Notes under the pieces: model-generated
What the model saw: only the letters and a program-made list of their open reading frames with translations
The model's database searches: none
What the model was told of the DNA's origin: nothing
In this document: positions 44,568 to 53,603 of the stretch, in pieces
Layout of the letters: each line of letters begins with the position of its first letter
Numbering within the stretch: position 1 is the first letter of the stretch
Assembly: GCA_963422285.2 (NCBI GenBank)
Contig: OY729419.2
Span: 124,001-188,000, forward strand
Direction of reading: 5' to 3'
DNA length: 64,000 nucleotides
Origin: VXYL01 sp963422285
GTDB lineage: Bacteria; Pseudomonadota; Gammaproteobacteria; Pseudomonadales; Azotimanducaceae
Position numbers and translations under genes: made by a program

Positions 44568-45373
44568 GGCTTGCCACTGCCGCGACGTTGCTTGTCGTGC
44601 TGGCGCTGCCGACGCTCGCCGACCCCGGAGAAACCGTCTTCCCCCTCTGGGCCGACGCCCTGGCCGCGGATCTGCAGCTGGATGCCTTGACCGAGGAGCA
44701 GCGGGCGGAACTGGCAGCGACGGTGGCCGAGTATGGCGAGTCGGCTTCCGGCCCCGGACTGGACGGGACGCGGCTGGACGCAATCCTCGCCGAGCTGACC
44801 TGGGCCGCGCCCGAGCGGCAGTCCTATTGGGCGCAGCTCTGGCGTTGGCTGAAAGGGCAGTTCAAGGAGCAGGGCTTGCGGCTGGACCTCGATTGGCTGG
44901 ACATGCTCAGAACCGTGCCCTTGTCGACGTTCGAGTGGATATCGCGACTGTCCATGCTAGCGATGATCGTCCTGGCGCTGGTGGTAGTGGTCAGCGAAGT
45001 GCGACACGGCCATTGGCGGCGCGGGCGACGGATCCGTCGAGGCGGCACCGAAACCGCCCCGATACGCGGCGCGACGGCGACGGCGGCGCTGGATGCGGTT
45101 GTGGCGCTGCCGCGGCGCGAGCAGCCCAGCGCGGTGTTGCGGATCGTCCTGGCCGCCTTGAGAGGGCGCGGGCTGCCGGTGGCCGGCGACGGCGCCACCC
45201 ATCGCGAAATCGCTGCAGGCGCTGCCGGCTTCGGCGAGCAGCCCGGGGTCTTGCTGGCCCGCTTGGCGAAACTGGCCGAACGGGCGCGCTACGGCGGCTG
45301 GTGTCCGGATCCGCACGACAGCGATGCGGTGCGGGCGCTGGGGCAGACTCTCGTTGGCAAAGGTGGCGCGTGA
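44564..45373 (+). CDS. DUF4129-like exported/membrane protein
   Basis: 269 residues from GTG 44564, which overlaps the upstream stop. There is an N-terminal signal-like stretch (ATAATLLVVLALPTLADPGE), a periplasmic part, one transmembrane helix (LSMLAMIVLALVVVVSEV, about 130-148) and a cytoplasmic C-terminal domain that reads like DUF4129 (LARLAKLAERARYGGW). Such proteins lie regularly in MoxR/DUF58 loci of proteobacteria, where the function is not known. It overlaps the next gene by four bases (GTGA), so both junctions are coupled. Confidence 0.8.
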   Translation: MRLATAATLLVVLALPTLADPGETVFPLWADALAADLQLDALTEEQRAELAATVAEYGESASGPGLDGTRLDAILAELTWAAPERQSYWAQLWRWLKGQFKEQGLRLDLDWLDMLRTVPLSTFEWISRLSMLAMIVLALVVVVSEVRHGHWRRGRRIRRGGTETAPIRGATATAALDAVVALPRREQPSAVLRIVLAALRGRGLPVAGDGATHREIAAGAAGFGEQPGVLLARLAKLAERARYGGWCPDPHDSDAVRALGQTLVGKGGA

Positions 45374-46587
45374 GAGATTGGTTCATTACCGCGGCTGGGG
45401 CACTGCTCGCGCTCGTTGCGCTGGCGGCCATCCTGCTTGCCGACCACAAGCAGCCGGCCACACGCCCGACTTCCGTGGAACCCGGTCCGAACGGCTATCT
45501 GGCACTGCGCGACTGGCTGCATGCCGGTGGCGTCGCAACAGCGAGCCATCGACAACGCTTGGCGAGCCTAGCGACGACGCATCCCGAAAATGGCGACTTG
45601 TTCATCACCACCATGCCGCACCAGGCGTGGATGCACTACCACGAGTTCGAAACGCTGCGATCGTGGGTATCGGCCGGCAACACCCTGCTGGTGCTGGCAG
45701 CGCTGAACGACACGCCGGACTGGTCGATGGGCATCGATAAGACGGCGTCTCTCCTCGAGCATCTGCAAACGCTGACGGGCATGGCTTTCGAGATGGCGAC
45801 GGATGCCGATGGCAACGAGATTCGCACGGGCTTCCCGGCCCGGGAAACAATAGTGAAGCTGGGTGCCATCGACGCCCATCCCCTGGCCGTCGCCATCGAC
45901 GTTCTGGAAGGCGTCACCGACAGTCCCTCCAGCACTTGGCAGGCGACATCCGCCGGCGACCAGCCGCGCCTGCGACTCGCCGTGGCCGAAGCAGGCACGG
46001 ATGCGATCTGGCAGATTCCTCACGGCCGCGGTCGTATCTTCGTCGTCGCGCTAGGCAGCCTGCTTACCAATCGCGTCATCGGCCGCGCCGACAACCGCGT
46101 CTTCATCGCCAACCTGGTACGGCACCACCTCGCTCCAGGCGGCACCGTGATCTTCGACGACATGCATCAGGGCCTCTCCAGCCTGTACGACCCTAGCGCA
46201 TTCTTCAGCGATCCGCGGCTGTACGCCTCCCTCGCCTTCGTGATCGGATTGTGGTTCGTCTACATCGTCGGCACCTGGAACCGGCTGGCGCCGGCAAGGC
46301 AGGAGAACGGACAGCCCCGCCAGCAGGATTTCATACGCGCGGTAGGCGGCTTTCTGGCCCGGAAGCTGAATCCAGTGGATGCCGGCCGGCTCGCGTTCGC
46401 CTCCTGGTTCGCCGCGTTCGAGGGCCGCTCGGTGGCGTTCGAGGAACCACCCTGGCGGCGGCTGGACGCCAATCCCGCGCTGGACAAGGCGCTGCTCGCC
46501 GAGTTGAAAGCCGACCATGCCCGCCTCTTGGCCGGCCGCAAAGTGAACTTGAAGCAACTGCACAATCGCATCCGACGCATCCGATGA
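45370..46587 (+). CDS. DUF4350-like membrane protein
   Basis: 405 residues from GTG 45370. There is one N-terminal helix (FITAAGALLALVALAAILLA), then a domain of the glutamine-amidotransferase-like DUF4350 type (PNGYLALRDWLHAGGV, LRSWVSAGNTLLVLAAL), and a second helix near the C-terminus (LYASLAFVIGLWFVYIVG, about 285) before a soluble tail. The order signal-helix, DUF4350, helix is usual. It shares a coupled transcript with the DUF4129-like gene; MoxR follows 81 bp later. Function unknown; the group has been linked to cell envelope stress in some bacteria. Confidence 0.82.
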   Translation: MRDWFITAAGALLALVALAAILLADHKQPATRPTSVEPGPNGYLALRDWLHAGGVATASHRQRLASLATTHPENGDLFITTMPHQAWMHYHEFETLRSWVSAGNTLLVLAALNDTPDWSMGIDKTASLLEHLQTLTGMAFEMATDADGNEIRTGFPARETIVKLGAIDAHPLAVAIDVLEGVTDSPSSTWQATSAGDQPRLRLAVAEAGTDAIWQIPHGRGRIFVVALGSLLTNRVIGRADNRVFIANLVRHHLAPGGTVIFDDMHQGLSSLYDPSAFFSDPRLYASLAFVIGLWFVYIVGTWNRLAPARQENGQPRQQDFIRAVGGFLARKLNPVDAGRLAFASWFAAFEGRSVAFEEPPWRRLDANPALDKALLAELKADHARLLAGRKVNLKQLHNRIRRIR

Positions 46588-46668
46588 CCGACGCGACTGC
46601 TAGCCGTCGCCGATTCGCGGATCGATGATTGACGCCGTCGTGATCTCCTTCCTGCAGAGGCCCACGCT

Positions 46669-47634
46669 ATGGAGAAAAAGACCATCGATAAGGCAAGAAC
46701 ATTGGAAAGCCACCTGCAGGCGCAGATCGGCAAGGCGTTGTTCGGTGTCGGCGACACCATCCACGATCTCTGCGTCGCGTTGATCGGGCGCGGCCACATC
46801 CTCCTGGAAGGCCCGCCGGGGGTCGGCAAGACCCTGCTTGGCAAGTCGTTGGCGCATGTCCTCGGCGGCAACTTCCGGCGCGTACAGGGCACTGCGGATC
46901 TGATGCCCGCCGACATCACCGGCGTACACGTCTACAACGCTCGCTCCGCAGCGTTCGAGTTCCAGCCCGGGCCGGTGTTCGCCGACGTGCTGCTGGTGGA
47001 CGAGATCAACCGCGCTGGGCCGAAGACCCAGTCGGCGCTGCTGGAAGCGATGGAAGAGCGGCAAGTGACGGTGGATCGGGAGACCTTCGCGCTCACCGAC
47101 GACTTCCTCGTCGTCGCCACCGAGAACCCGCGCGAGTTCGAGGGCACCTATCCGCTGCCGGAATCCCAGTTGGACCGCTTCATGCTGAGCGCCGTCATCG
47201 GCTATCCGGAGAAGGCACGGGAAGCAGAAATCGTGGAGGCCTACAATCTGCCGGACTGCAATGGTCCTCGCCGTCCCGAAGCCAATATGACGCCGCTGCC
47301 GGCGGACACGGTGGCGGCGGCGCGAGCGGAACTCGCGGCTGTGCGTTTGGCGCCGGAGCTGGTGGACTACGTGCTGGACATCGCCGCGGCGGCCCGCCAG
47401 CACGGACGGATGAGCCTGGGGTTGTCGAGCCGCGGCGTAGTGGCGCTGGCTCGTTGCGCGCGCATCGAGGCGGCGCTGGACGGCGCGGACTACGTGGTGC
47501 CGGATCATGTGAAGCGGGTGGCACCTCGGGTGGTCAACCATCGTCTGGTGCTGGCACCGGACGCGGCCTTGGAAGGATTGTCGGTGGAGCGCCTGATGGA
47601 CGACATTCTCGCCGCGGTGCCAGTGCCGCGCTGA
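46669..47634 (+). CDS. MoxR-family AAA+ ATPase
   Basis: 321-residue AAA+ ATPase. Walker A is GPPGVGKTLLGKSL (about 48-61), Walker B is VLLVDEINRAGPKTQSALLE (about 107), sensor 1 is VVATENPREFEGTY (about 147), and LPESQLDRFML is the arginine-finger region. The length and order are standard for MoxR. It precedes a DUF58 gene by 22 bp; MoxR ATPases typically act with DUF58 or VWA proteins as chaperones for assembly of periplasmic or metal enzymes. This is the second MoxR-type pair in the window (the first at 17999-21609). Confidence 0.95.
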   Translation: MEKKTIDKARTLESHLQAQIGKALFGVGDTIHDLCVALIGRGHILLEGPPGVGKTLLGKSLAHVLGGNFRRVQGTADLMPADITGVHVYNARSAAFEFQPGPVFADVLLVDEINRAGPKTQSALLEAMEERQVTVDRETFALTDDFLVVATENPREFEGTYPLPESQLDRFMLSAVIGYPEKAREAEIVEAYNLPDCNGPRRPEANMTPLPADTVAAARAELAAVRLAPELVDYVLDIAAAARQHGRMSLGLSSRGVVALARCARIEAALDGADYVVPDHVKRVAPRVVNHRLVLAPDAALEGLSVERLMDDILAAVPVPR

Positions 47635-47656
47635 CAAGGGCATCCAGCCGAGCGCC

Positions 47657-48946
47657 ATGAGCCTGACGCCGCTGTGCCTAGCCTTCGCAGCCCTGGTCGC
47701 CCTTGCCGGCATCGCGCATCAGTGGAGCGAAGCGGCGTTTCCCTGGTGGCGATGGGGTGCCGCGGTGGTCGTTCTCGGCCTGATCTACGAGTGGTGGCGG
47801 GTTCGCCGTTGCCGGCTGACCGCAGCGGTCGCCGGGCACCGGCTGCGTCTCGGTCGCCGGGACGAATTGACACTGGTATTGCAGAATGGCGAACGACGCC
47901 CGCTGGTGGTGCAGTTCACGCCGTATCTGCCGGCGGGAATCGCGACGACCGACGACACCCGGGCGACCGTGGTGCCAGCGCTGGCCGAAAACCGCCAAGC
48001 AATCCCGGTTCGCGCCGTGAAACTCGGCAATCAGCCCTGGCGCAAGCTGCCGGTGCGCATCCGAGGACCGCTGGGACTCGCTTGGTGGTCGAAGCCGCGC
48101 CCCCTGGATGCCGAACTGGTGGTGGTGCCGGACATCCTCGATCGCGGCCCGGCATCGGCGGGCAGCGCTCCGGCCGGCGTCAGCCGTCGTTCGCTGGCCG
48201 GCACCGGCCAGGAACTGAGCCATCTGCGCAGCTACCAGCCCGGCGATCCCCGCCACACCATCGATTGGAAAGCCACGGCGAGAACTTCGGCGCTGGTCAC
48301 CCGGGTGATGCGCGAGGATCAGCATCTGTCGATCATGCTGGTGGTGGATGCCGGCCGCACCAGCCGCACCCGAATCGACGGCATGAGCCAACTCGGCCAC
48401 TACGCCAACGTCTGCGCCCGGTTCGCCGAACGCGCGGTCGCCAGCGGCGACCAGGTAGGCCTCGTCACTGTGGCCAGCCGTCCGCTCGCGGTACTGGCAC
48501 CGGCTCGCGGCGTCGCCGCCGTGGCGCGCATCCGCGCCGCCCTGGCTGGACTGTCCACCGAGGCCGCCGAAACCGACCTGGTGGCCGCGGCACTGGCGGT
48601 TCGGAACGCCGTTCGCCGCCGCTGCCTGATCCTCCTGCTTACGGATCTGTACGGCCAGTCCGGCAGCGGACGCCTGATGCAGAGCATCCGCCTGTGGGTG
48701 CCCAAGCACCTCCCCGTGGTAGCCGGCCTGATAGCCGAAGAAACGGAACGCCTAGCGACCGCCGAAGCTCGCGAATGGCTGGATCCGTATGTGGCCCTGG
48801 CCGCGGCCGACTACCGGCGCGACCTGGAAACCGCCGCCTCGGGCCTGCGACGCCTCGGCGCCTATCCGCTGATCGCCCGCGCCGCCTCCCTGGAGGCCCA
48901 GGTGTTGGAGCAGTACCGGCTGTTGAAAACCGAGCGGCGCATCTGA
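47657..48946 (+). CDS. DUF58 domain-containing protein
   Basis: 429 residues. Two N-terminal helices (LCLAFAALVALAGIAHQW, WGAAVVVLGLIYEWW), a beta-rich middle, the DUF58 signature GQELSHLRSYQPGDPRHTID with WKATART (about 190-215), then a VWA-like C-terminal fold (IMLVVDAGRTSRTR, LILLLTDLYGQ). It follows MoxR closely, and the pair is expected to work together. The VWA part lacks a full DxSxS MIDAS (DAGRTS), as is common in DUF58 proteins. The gap 48947-49165 that follows holds no supported gene. Confidence 0.92.
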   Translation: MSLTPLCLAFAALVALAGIAHQWSEAAFPWWRWGAAVVVLGLIYEWWRVRRCRLTAAVAGHRLRLGRRDELTLVLQNGERRPLVVQFTPYLPAGIATTDDTRATVVPALAENRQAIPVRAVKLGNQPWRKLPVRIRGPLGLAWWSKPRPLDAELVVVPDILDRGPASAGSAPAGVSRRSLAGTGQELSHLRSYQPGDPRHTIDWKATARTSALVTRVMREDQHLSIMLVVDAGRTSRTRIDGMSQLGHYANVCARFAERAVASGDQVGLVTVASRPLAVLAPARGVAAVARIRAALAGLSTEAAETDLVAAALAVRNAVRRRCLILLLTDLYGQSGSGRLMQSIRLWVPKHLPVVAGLIAEETERLATAEAREWLDPYVALAAADYRRDLETAASGLRRLGAYPLIARAASLEAQVLEQYRLLKTERRI

Positions 48947-49165
48947 TCGCAACACGGGTTTCGATGCGGAAACGACGGCACGGACTCCTAGCGCCAACTT
49001 GCTCATCCAGTCAAGACCGGCATGGGGAAGCAGCTACCGGCTGGAGAAGGCGCACGCCGAGGGCGATGGACACAAGGTCGAAGCGCCGAATGGCTCCGGC
49101 GATGATCACGGTGCTGCCGATGCTGGACGTGGGGGCGCCTGCAACGGCAAGGTCGGGCGCGAGCT

Positions 49166-50149
49166 TCAGTGCTCGTCCCGCTTGACGTTCCGCCCGGCAA
49201 CCCGAAAGCCGGGCAATGTCCGCAACCCGCCGAGGGCGAGCAGCAGCAGAAGCCAGCTGCCGATGCCGATGGCCAGCCGGGCCGCCAACGGGAAGGCGGG
49301 GTTCGGCGAGACATAGCCTTCGATCAGCCCGGCGCCGATCAGGAACAGGATGCACGGCAGCATCAGCACGGCCCCTCGGGAGACCGCCCGCTGAAAGGCT
49401 TGGCTGCGGGTTCGGTGGGCAGGGCGGGCGATGGCCTCGCCAATGGAGAAGCCGATGGCGGCGGCGATGAAGATGATGGTCAGCTCGACGAAACCGTGGG
49501 CGACGACGAACTCCAACAACCTTCCCGCCAGTCCGTGCTGGGCGGCGAAGGCGAATACGCCACCTAGCATCAGGCCGTTCAGCGCGACGATGTAGATCGT
49601 GCCCAGGCCGTAGATGCTGCCAAGGCAGAACGCCATTATGGCGACAACGATGTTGTTGGCGAAGATGCGCACCGAGAGCAGGGACGACGGCCAGATGTTC
49701 AGCAGTCCTTCCGTCCACAGTTGGCCGCGCTGCACCGTCTCGATCATCTTCTCGCTGGCAACCAACCGGGCGAGTTCCGGGTGCGAAGCCACCAGCCACC
49801 AACCGGCGCTGGCGGCGAGAAAGAAGCCGATGGCGACGATCAGGATGCGATGCCGCAGGTCGCGGGCGATTGCGGGCACCTCGCGCCCGAACAGCCGGAC
49901 GAGATCGTGCCGCAGGCTGACGGCGGGACGGAACAGTCCCCGGTGCAGCCGAGCGTAGGCTTGTTCGAGTTGCTGCGCCAGGGCGCTGCCCGGCGAGGTG
50001 CGGCGGGCCACCGCCAGATCCCGGGCCAGTTCCGGATAGCTGCGCACGGCATCCAGCACCAGCTCCGGATCCGCGCACCGGCTGTCCTCCACCTCCGGCA
50101 GAAGCGCTGCCAGCTGCCGCCATGCCGCCGATCGTTGCGCGATCCACAT
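49166..50149 (-). CDS. SpoIIM-like (stage II sporulation protein M / DUF95) membrane protein
   Basis: 327-residue integral membrane protein with an N-terminal soluble helical part and about six helices (IVAIGFFLAASAGWWLVAS, VRIFANNIVVAIMAFCLGSI and others). NNIVVAIMAFCLGSIYGLGT and VVAHGFVELTIIFIAAAIGF are the two hallmarks of the DUF95 family. The name comes from Bacillus; in Gram-negatives the protein belongs to MoxR/DUF58/RDD loci and has nothing to do with spores. The gene lies 26 bp downstream of the RDD gene and converges on DUF58. ATG 50149 is the only start found that lies after the RDD stop. Confidence 0.9.
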   Translation of the reverse strand: MWIAQRSAAWRQLAALLPEVEDSRCADPELVLDAVRSYPELARDLAVARRTSPGSALAQQLEQAYARLHRGLFRPAVSLRHDLVRLFGREVPAIARDLRHRILIVAIGFFLAASAGWWLVASHPELARLVASEKMIETVQRGQLWTEGLLNIWPSSLLSVRIFANNIVVAIMAFCLGSIYGLGTIYIVALNGLMLGGVFAFAAQHGLAGRLLEFVVAHGFVELTIIFIAAAIGFSIGEAIARPAHRTRSQAFQRAVSRGAVLMLPCILFLIGAGLIEGYVSPNPAFPLAARLAIGIGSWLLLLLALGGLRTLPGFRVAGRNVKRDEH

Positions 50150-50175
50150 CGCGGCGTACTTGTCCGCTTCGGCGT

Positions 50176-50907
50176 TCAGCGTACCAGCTCCTGGAGCCGG
50201 CCCTTGAACTCGGCCTCCGTCGCCGCGTCGGCGTCTTCCTCAAGCAGCCGCGCTGCCAGCCGCCGCCGTGTGCCGGCGTCGAGAACGTCCCAGCGGCTCA
50301 GCAGTTCGCACACCAGTTCCACTCGTTCGAGACCGAGGCGCGCCACCGCATCGGCTTCGACATTCGCCAGGCCGGATGTACGCCAGATGGAGTTCCTGGC
50401 AGGACGAGCATCCGCGTCGTCGTAGACCAGCACCGTGCCGGCAGCGATATCGCCGATGCGCAAGGCCTGCCGGGTGACGAGAGTGGTCGCCAAGCCGACG
50501 ACGTAGAGAGCCGGCAGCGAGTCCAGCGTCCGCAGCAGATTGCGAATCAGCAATGCGCCGACGCTGGGCACGTGGCCATCGGCGGCGACGATGCGCACGC
50601 CGGCGATACGCTTGCCGGGGGTTCGTCCATGCATCGCGATTTCCAGGATCGGGTGATACAGCAGGTAGATCACCAGCGACGGCGCGACCACCGCAAAAAA
50701 CAACAGCGCGTTGACTTCAGCGACAGCTGCCAGCAGATCGCCGTAGAGGATCAGGCTGCTCAGCCCGAACCAAGCCAAGGCGCCGGCGATGCGGATGTGC
50801 CAGTCGATGACGAACGCGTAGCTGCGACCGCCGAGGCCGGCGATGGGCAACTCGACGTCCATACCCGTGACGCTGGCGACGCGCAGGCGATCGGCGCCGG
50901 CGTTCAT
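50176..50907 (-). CDS. RDD-family membrane protein
   Basis: 243 residues. The RDD domain has helices (IAGALAWFGLSSLILYGDLL, LLFFAVVAPSLVIYLLYH) and the conserved HGRTPGKRIAGVRIVAADGH with RNLLRTLDSLP, where Arg and Asp residues name the family. The C-terminal 60 residues are soluble. The start ATG at 50907 is preceded by no better choice, and it gives a normal length. It is the first gene of the RDD/SpoIIM-like pair facing the MoxR/DUF58 genes, the common context of both. Confidence 0.9.
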   Translation of the reverse strand: MNAGADRLRVASVTGMDVELPIAGLGGRSYAFVIDWHIRIAGALAWFGLSSLILYGDLLAAVAEVNALLFFAVVAPSLVIYLLYHPILEIAMHGRTPGKRIAGVRIVAADGHVPSVGALLIRNLLRTLDSLPALYVVGLATTLVTRQALRIGDIAAGTVLVYDDADARPARNSIWRTSGLANVEADAVARLGLERVELVCELLSRWDVLDAGTRRRLAARLLEEDADAATEAEFKGRLQELVR

Positions 50908-50980
50908 GGAACACGGCTTCCGCTGACGGCCCGATCGCTTGGCCGGGAAAGGAGACGCGATTCGCTGCCGACCATCGCCG

Positions 50981-51460
50981 TCAATGCTCCGCTTGCTTCG
51001 CCGCTCGGCTCTGATCCCGCTTCCAGTCGCGCTCGCGAATGCTCGCCCGCTTGTCGTGGGCGCGCTTGCCCTTGCCCAAGGCAAGCTCGCATTTGACGCG
51101 CCGGCCCTTCCAGTAGAGGGCGGTGGCCACGCAGGCTTGGCCGCGAGTCTGTACGGCCATGAAGATGCGCGAGATTTCCTTCTTATGCAGCAGCAGCTTG
51201 CGCGTACGCACCGGGTCCGCGTCAATGTGGGTGGAGGCGCTGGGCAGCGGCGTGATATGGGTACCGAGCAACCATGCCTCGCCATCCCGAACCAGCACGT
51301 AGCTGTCCGTGAGTTGCGCTTGGTTGGCGCGGATGCTCTTGAGTTCCCAACCTTCCAGGACGATGCCGGCCTCGAAGCGCTGGTCGAGGTCGTAGTCGAA
51401 CTTGGCGCGCCGGTTCAGCGCGATGGTGTTTGCCGAATTGTCGTTCTTGGGCTTGGCCAT
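50981..51460 (-). CDS. smpB: SsrA-binding protein SmpB
   Basis: 159-residue partner of tmRNA in rescue of stalled ribosomes. Seen: IALNRRAKFDYDLDQRFEAG, the central LEGWELKSIRANQAQLTDSY, RKLLLHKKEI and the basic C-terminal tail KGKRAHDKRASIRERDWKRD that enters the mRNA channel. The start at 51460 gives MAKPKNDNSAN, a standard N-terminus. The gene is divergent from the transporter, with ratA-rnfH beyond it; smpB opposite ratA-rnfH is a conserved gammaproteobacterial arrangement. No ssrA RNA gene was found near it. Confidence 0.97.
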   Translation of the reverse strand: MAKPKNDNSANTIALNRRAKFDYDLDQRFEAGIVLEGWELKSIRANQAQLTDSYVLVRDGEAWLLGTHITPLPSASTHIDADPVRTRKLLLHKKEISRIFMAVQTRGQACVATALYWKGRRVKCELALGKGKRAHDKRASIRERDWKRDQSRAAKQAEH

Positions 51461-51503
51461 GCGGGGATTATAGAATGTCGCCACGGTCCTCTGGAGCAGT
51501 AGC

Positions 51504-52877
51504 ATGACAGACGACGTCTCGAAGCACGGCATGTGGTCCAGCCGCCTGCTGTTCGTATTGGCCGCCGCGGGCTCGGCGGTGGGTCTCGGCAACATCTGGA
51601 AGTTCCCCTACATCACCGGCGAGAACGGCGGCGGCGCATTCGTTGTCGTCTATCTGGTCTGCATCGCCTTCATCGGCATCCCGGTCATGATGGCCGAGGT
51701 GCTGCTCGGCAGAGCGGGACGGGCCAGTCCCATCAACGCCATGCGACTGCTTGTTCGCCGCAGCGACGGCGCCCGGTTCTGGCCGGTGATCGGCTGGATG
51801 GGGGTATTGGCCGGCTTTCTCATTCTCTCCTACTATGCCGTTATCGCCGGCTGGGCCGTATACTACGTCTTCCGCCTAGCGGCCGGCACCTTCGACGGGG
51901 CCGACGGCGACGCGGCCAGCGCTGCCTTCGACGCCTTTCTGGCCGATCCCTGGGCTGTCCTGCTGTGGCAGTCGGTGTTCATGGCGGTCGTCGTCTTCAT
52001 CATCGCCCGAGGCGTCTCGGGCGGCTTGGAGATGGCCGTGCGCTGGCTGATGCCGCTGCTGTTCGTGCTGCTCATCGGTCTCGTCGGCTACGCCGCCCTC
52101 TACGGCGACTTCGCCGCCGGTGCCGGCTTCCTGTTCGGCTTCGATGCTGGCAAGCTCAGCGTGGGCGGACTGCTGACGGCGATGGGCCATGCCTTCTTCA
52201 CCCTGAGCTTGGGGATGGGCGCGATCATGGCCTACGGCGCTTATGTGCCATCGAACGCATCCATCGGCAGCACGGTGGTCACCATCGCCGTGCTGGACAC
52301 CGTGGTGGCCTTGGCGGCGGGGCTCGCCATCTTCCCTATCGTCTTTGCCAGCCCGGGGCTGGAACCGGGCGAGGGACCGGGCCTGATGTTCGTGACGCTG
52401 CCCATCGCCTTCGGCAACCTGCCCTTGGGGGCCGTGGTGGGCGCGGTGTTCTTTCTGCTCGTGAGCTTCGCAGCGATCACTTCGGCGATCTCGTTGACCG
52501 AGCCGGCGCTAGCGTATCTGGTGGAGGAGTACAGCGCCAAACGATCTCGGATAGCGATTACGCTGGGTGTCGGCTGCTGGCTGCTGGGCATCGGCAGCGT
52601 GTTGTCCTTCAACGTCTGGAAAGACGTTCATCTGGTAGGCGAGCTGACGTTTTTCGACTTCGTGGACTACGTCTCATACAAGATCCTGCTGCCGCTGGGC
52701 GGCCTGCTGATCGCCCTGTTCGCCGGCTGGGTGCTGTCGAGGCCGACAGTGACCAAGCAGCTCGGCTTTTCCGAAGGCTGGAAGTGGCAGTTGTGGACGA
52801 TCGCCATTCGCTTCGTCGCGCCCGCCGGAGTAGTGGTGGTGTTCGCCTATACCCTTTACGAATCTTTTGCCGGGTAG
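51504..52877 (+). CDS. Sodium-dependent transporter of the NSS (SNF) family
   Basis: 457-residue symporter of the neurotransmitter:sodium group (LeuT fold), which takes up amino acids or related amines with Na. The first helix holds the family mark LAAAGSAVGLGNIWKFPYIT and GENGGGAFVVVYL, which carries sodium and substrate sites. About eleven or twelve hydrophobic helices follow, as usual for bacterial members. It sits between smpB and ratA, where most gammaproteobacteria have nothing, so it seems to be an insertion into that block. Only 43 bp separate its start from the smpB start, so a divergent promoter must lie in that short gap (GATTATAGAATG is a possible -10 region). Confidence 0.95.
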   Translation: MTDDVSKHGMWSSRLLFVLAAAGSAVGLGNIWKFPYITGENGGGAFVVVYLVCIAFIGIPVMMAEVLLGRAGRASPINAMRLLVRRSDGARFWPVIGWMGVLAGFLILSYYAVIAGWAVYYVFRLAAGTFDGADGDAASAAFDAFLADPWAVLLWQSVFMAVVVFIIARGVSGGLEMAVRWLMPLLFVLLIGLVGYAALYGDFAAGAGFLFGFDAGKLSVGGLLTAMGHAFFTLSLGMGAIMAYGAYVPSNASIGSTVVTIAVLDTVVALAAGLAIFPIVFASPGLEPGEGPGLMFVTLPIAFGNLPLGAVVGAVFFLLVSFAAITSAISLTEPALAYLVEEYSAKRSRIAITLGVGCWLLGIGSVLSFNVWKDVHLVGELTFFDFVDYVSYKILLPLGGLLIALFAGWVLSRPTVTKQLGFSEGWKWQLWTIAIRFVAPAGVVVVFAYTLYESFAG

Positions 52878-52899
52878 CGGCGTACACGCCCCGGCCATC

Positions 52900-53343
52900 A
52901 TGCGACACCTCCAGCGCTCCGTGCTGCTGACGTTTCCAGTGGCCGGCGTCTACGACCTAGTGGGCGACATCGACCGCTACGCGGAGTTTCTGCCGTGGTG
53001 CATCCGCTCCGAGGTGCTGACGCGAACGGACAGCGAGGTGGTGGCCTGCCTGGGTGTGAACATTCGCGGATGGCGGGAAACGCTGGTGACGCGCAACCGG
53101 CTGATCGCCAACCGCGCCATCGTCCTGGAGCTGGTGGAAGGGCCGTTCCGGCACTTCGAAGGCCGCTGGAACTTCACGCCCCTGGGCGACGACGGCTGCC
53201 GCGTCTATCTCGACCTGTCCTTCGAGCTGGCGAGCCGGCTGATGGGCGCATTCGCCGCGCCGTACATCGACCGCATCGCGGACAAGCTGGTGGACGCCTT
53301 CGCCACTCGTGCGCGGCAGACTCTGGGCGGGCTCGACAAATGA
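52900..53343 (+). CDS. ratA: RatA-family START-like protein (COQ10 type)
   Basis: 147-residue START/COQ10-fold protein. MRHLQRSVLLTFPVAGVYDL with FLPWCIRSEVL (about 30) is very typical, and FEGRWNFTPLGDDGC and VYLDLSFELASRLMG close the domain. In E. coli RatA has been described as a toxin blocking 70S assembly, while COQ10 relatives bind ubiquinone; the sequence does not settle this. The start at 52900 was chosen because it begins the conserved strand. Its stop overlaps the start of rnfH (ATGA at 53340-53343). Confidence 0.93.
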   Translation: MRHLQRSVLLTFPVAGVYDLVGDIDRYAEFLPWCIRSEVLTRTDSEVVACLGVNIRGWRETLVTRNRLIANRAIVLELVEGPFRHFEGRWNFTPLGDDGCRVYLDLSFELASRLMGAFAAPYIDRIADKLVDAFATRARQTLGGLDK

Positions 53344-53603
53344 AGGTGGAACTGGTGCTGGCTACCGCGACCGGCGCAGTGCGCCAGGAACTGGAGCTGC
53401 CCACAGGCACCTCCGTGGCCGAAGCGCTGGCGGCATCGCGTTTCCGGGCGGAGGAACCTGCGGCTCTCGGCATCTACGGCGAAGTGGTTTCGCTAGAGCG
53501 ACTGCTCGAAGACGGCGACCGCATCGAACTGCTGCGCCCCCTCGTCGTCGCCCCCAGGGAGGCCCGGCGCCGTCGTGCCGCTGGCGACCGCGAGCCTCGC
53601 TAG
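53340..53603 (+). CDS. rnfH: RnfH-family ubiquitin-like protein
   Basis: 87-residue ubiquitin-like (beta-grasp) protein. MKVELVLATATGAVRQELEL, then EALAASRF, LGIYGEVVSLERLLEDGDRI and ELLRPLVVAPREARRRRA all fit RnfH/RatB. It is translationally coupled to ratA. Its function is unknown despite the name; it is only loosely linked to the Rnf complex. Its last bases overlap the end of the zinc-finger pseudogene on the other strand. Confidence 0.93.
   Translation: MKVELVLATATGAVRQELELPTGTSVAEALAASRFRAEEPAALGIYGEVVSLERLLEDGDRIELLRPLVVAPREARRRRAAGDREPR

Noticed and set aside
49011..49165. Minus-strand reading with a membrane-like segment after the SpoIIM-like gene
   Set aside because: Too short, no start or family match; it is an off-frame extension.
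47674..49185. Open plus-strand frame overlapping DUF58
   Set aside because: DUF58 in the other frame has a full domain signature; this one is Arg/Gly/Pro-rich shadow.
50900..51530. tmRNA (ssrA) gene expected near smpB
   Set aside because: No tag-peptide coding stretch or tRNA-like ends were seen in the flanks.
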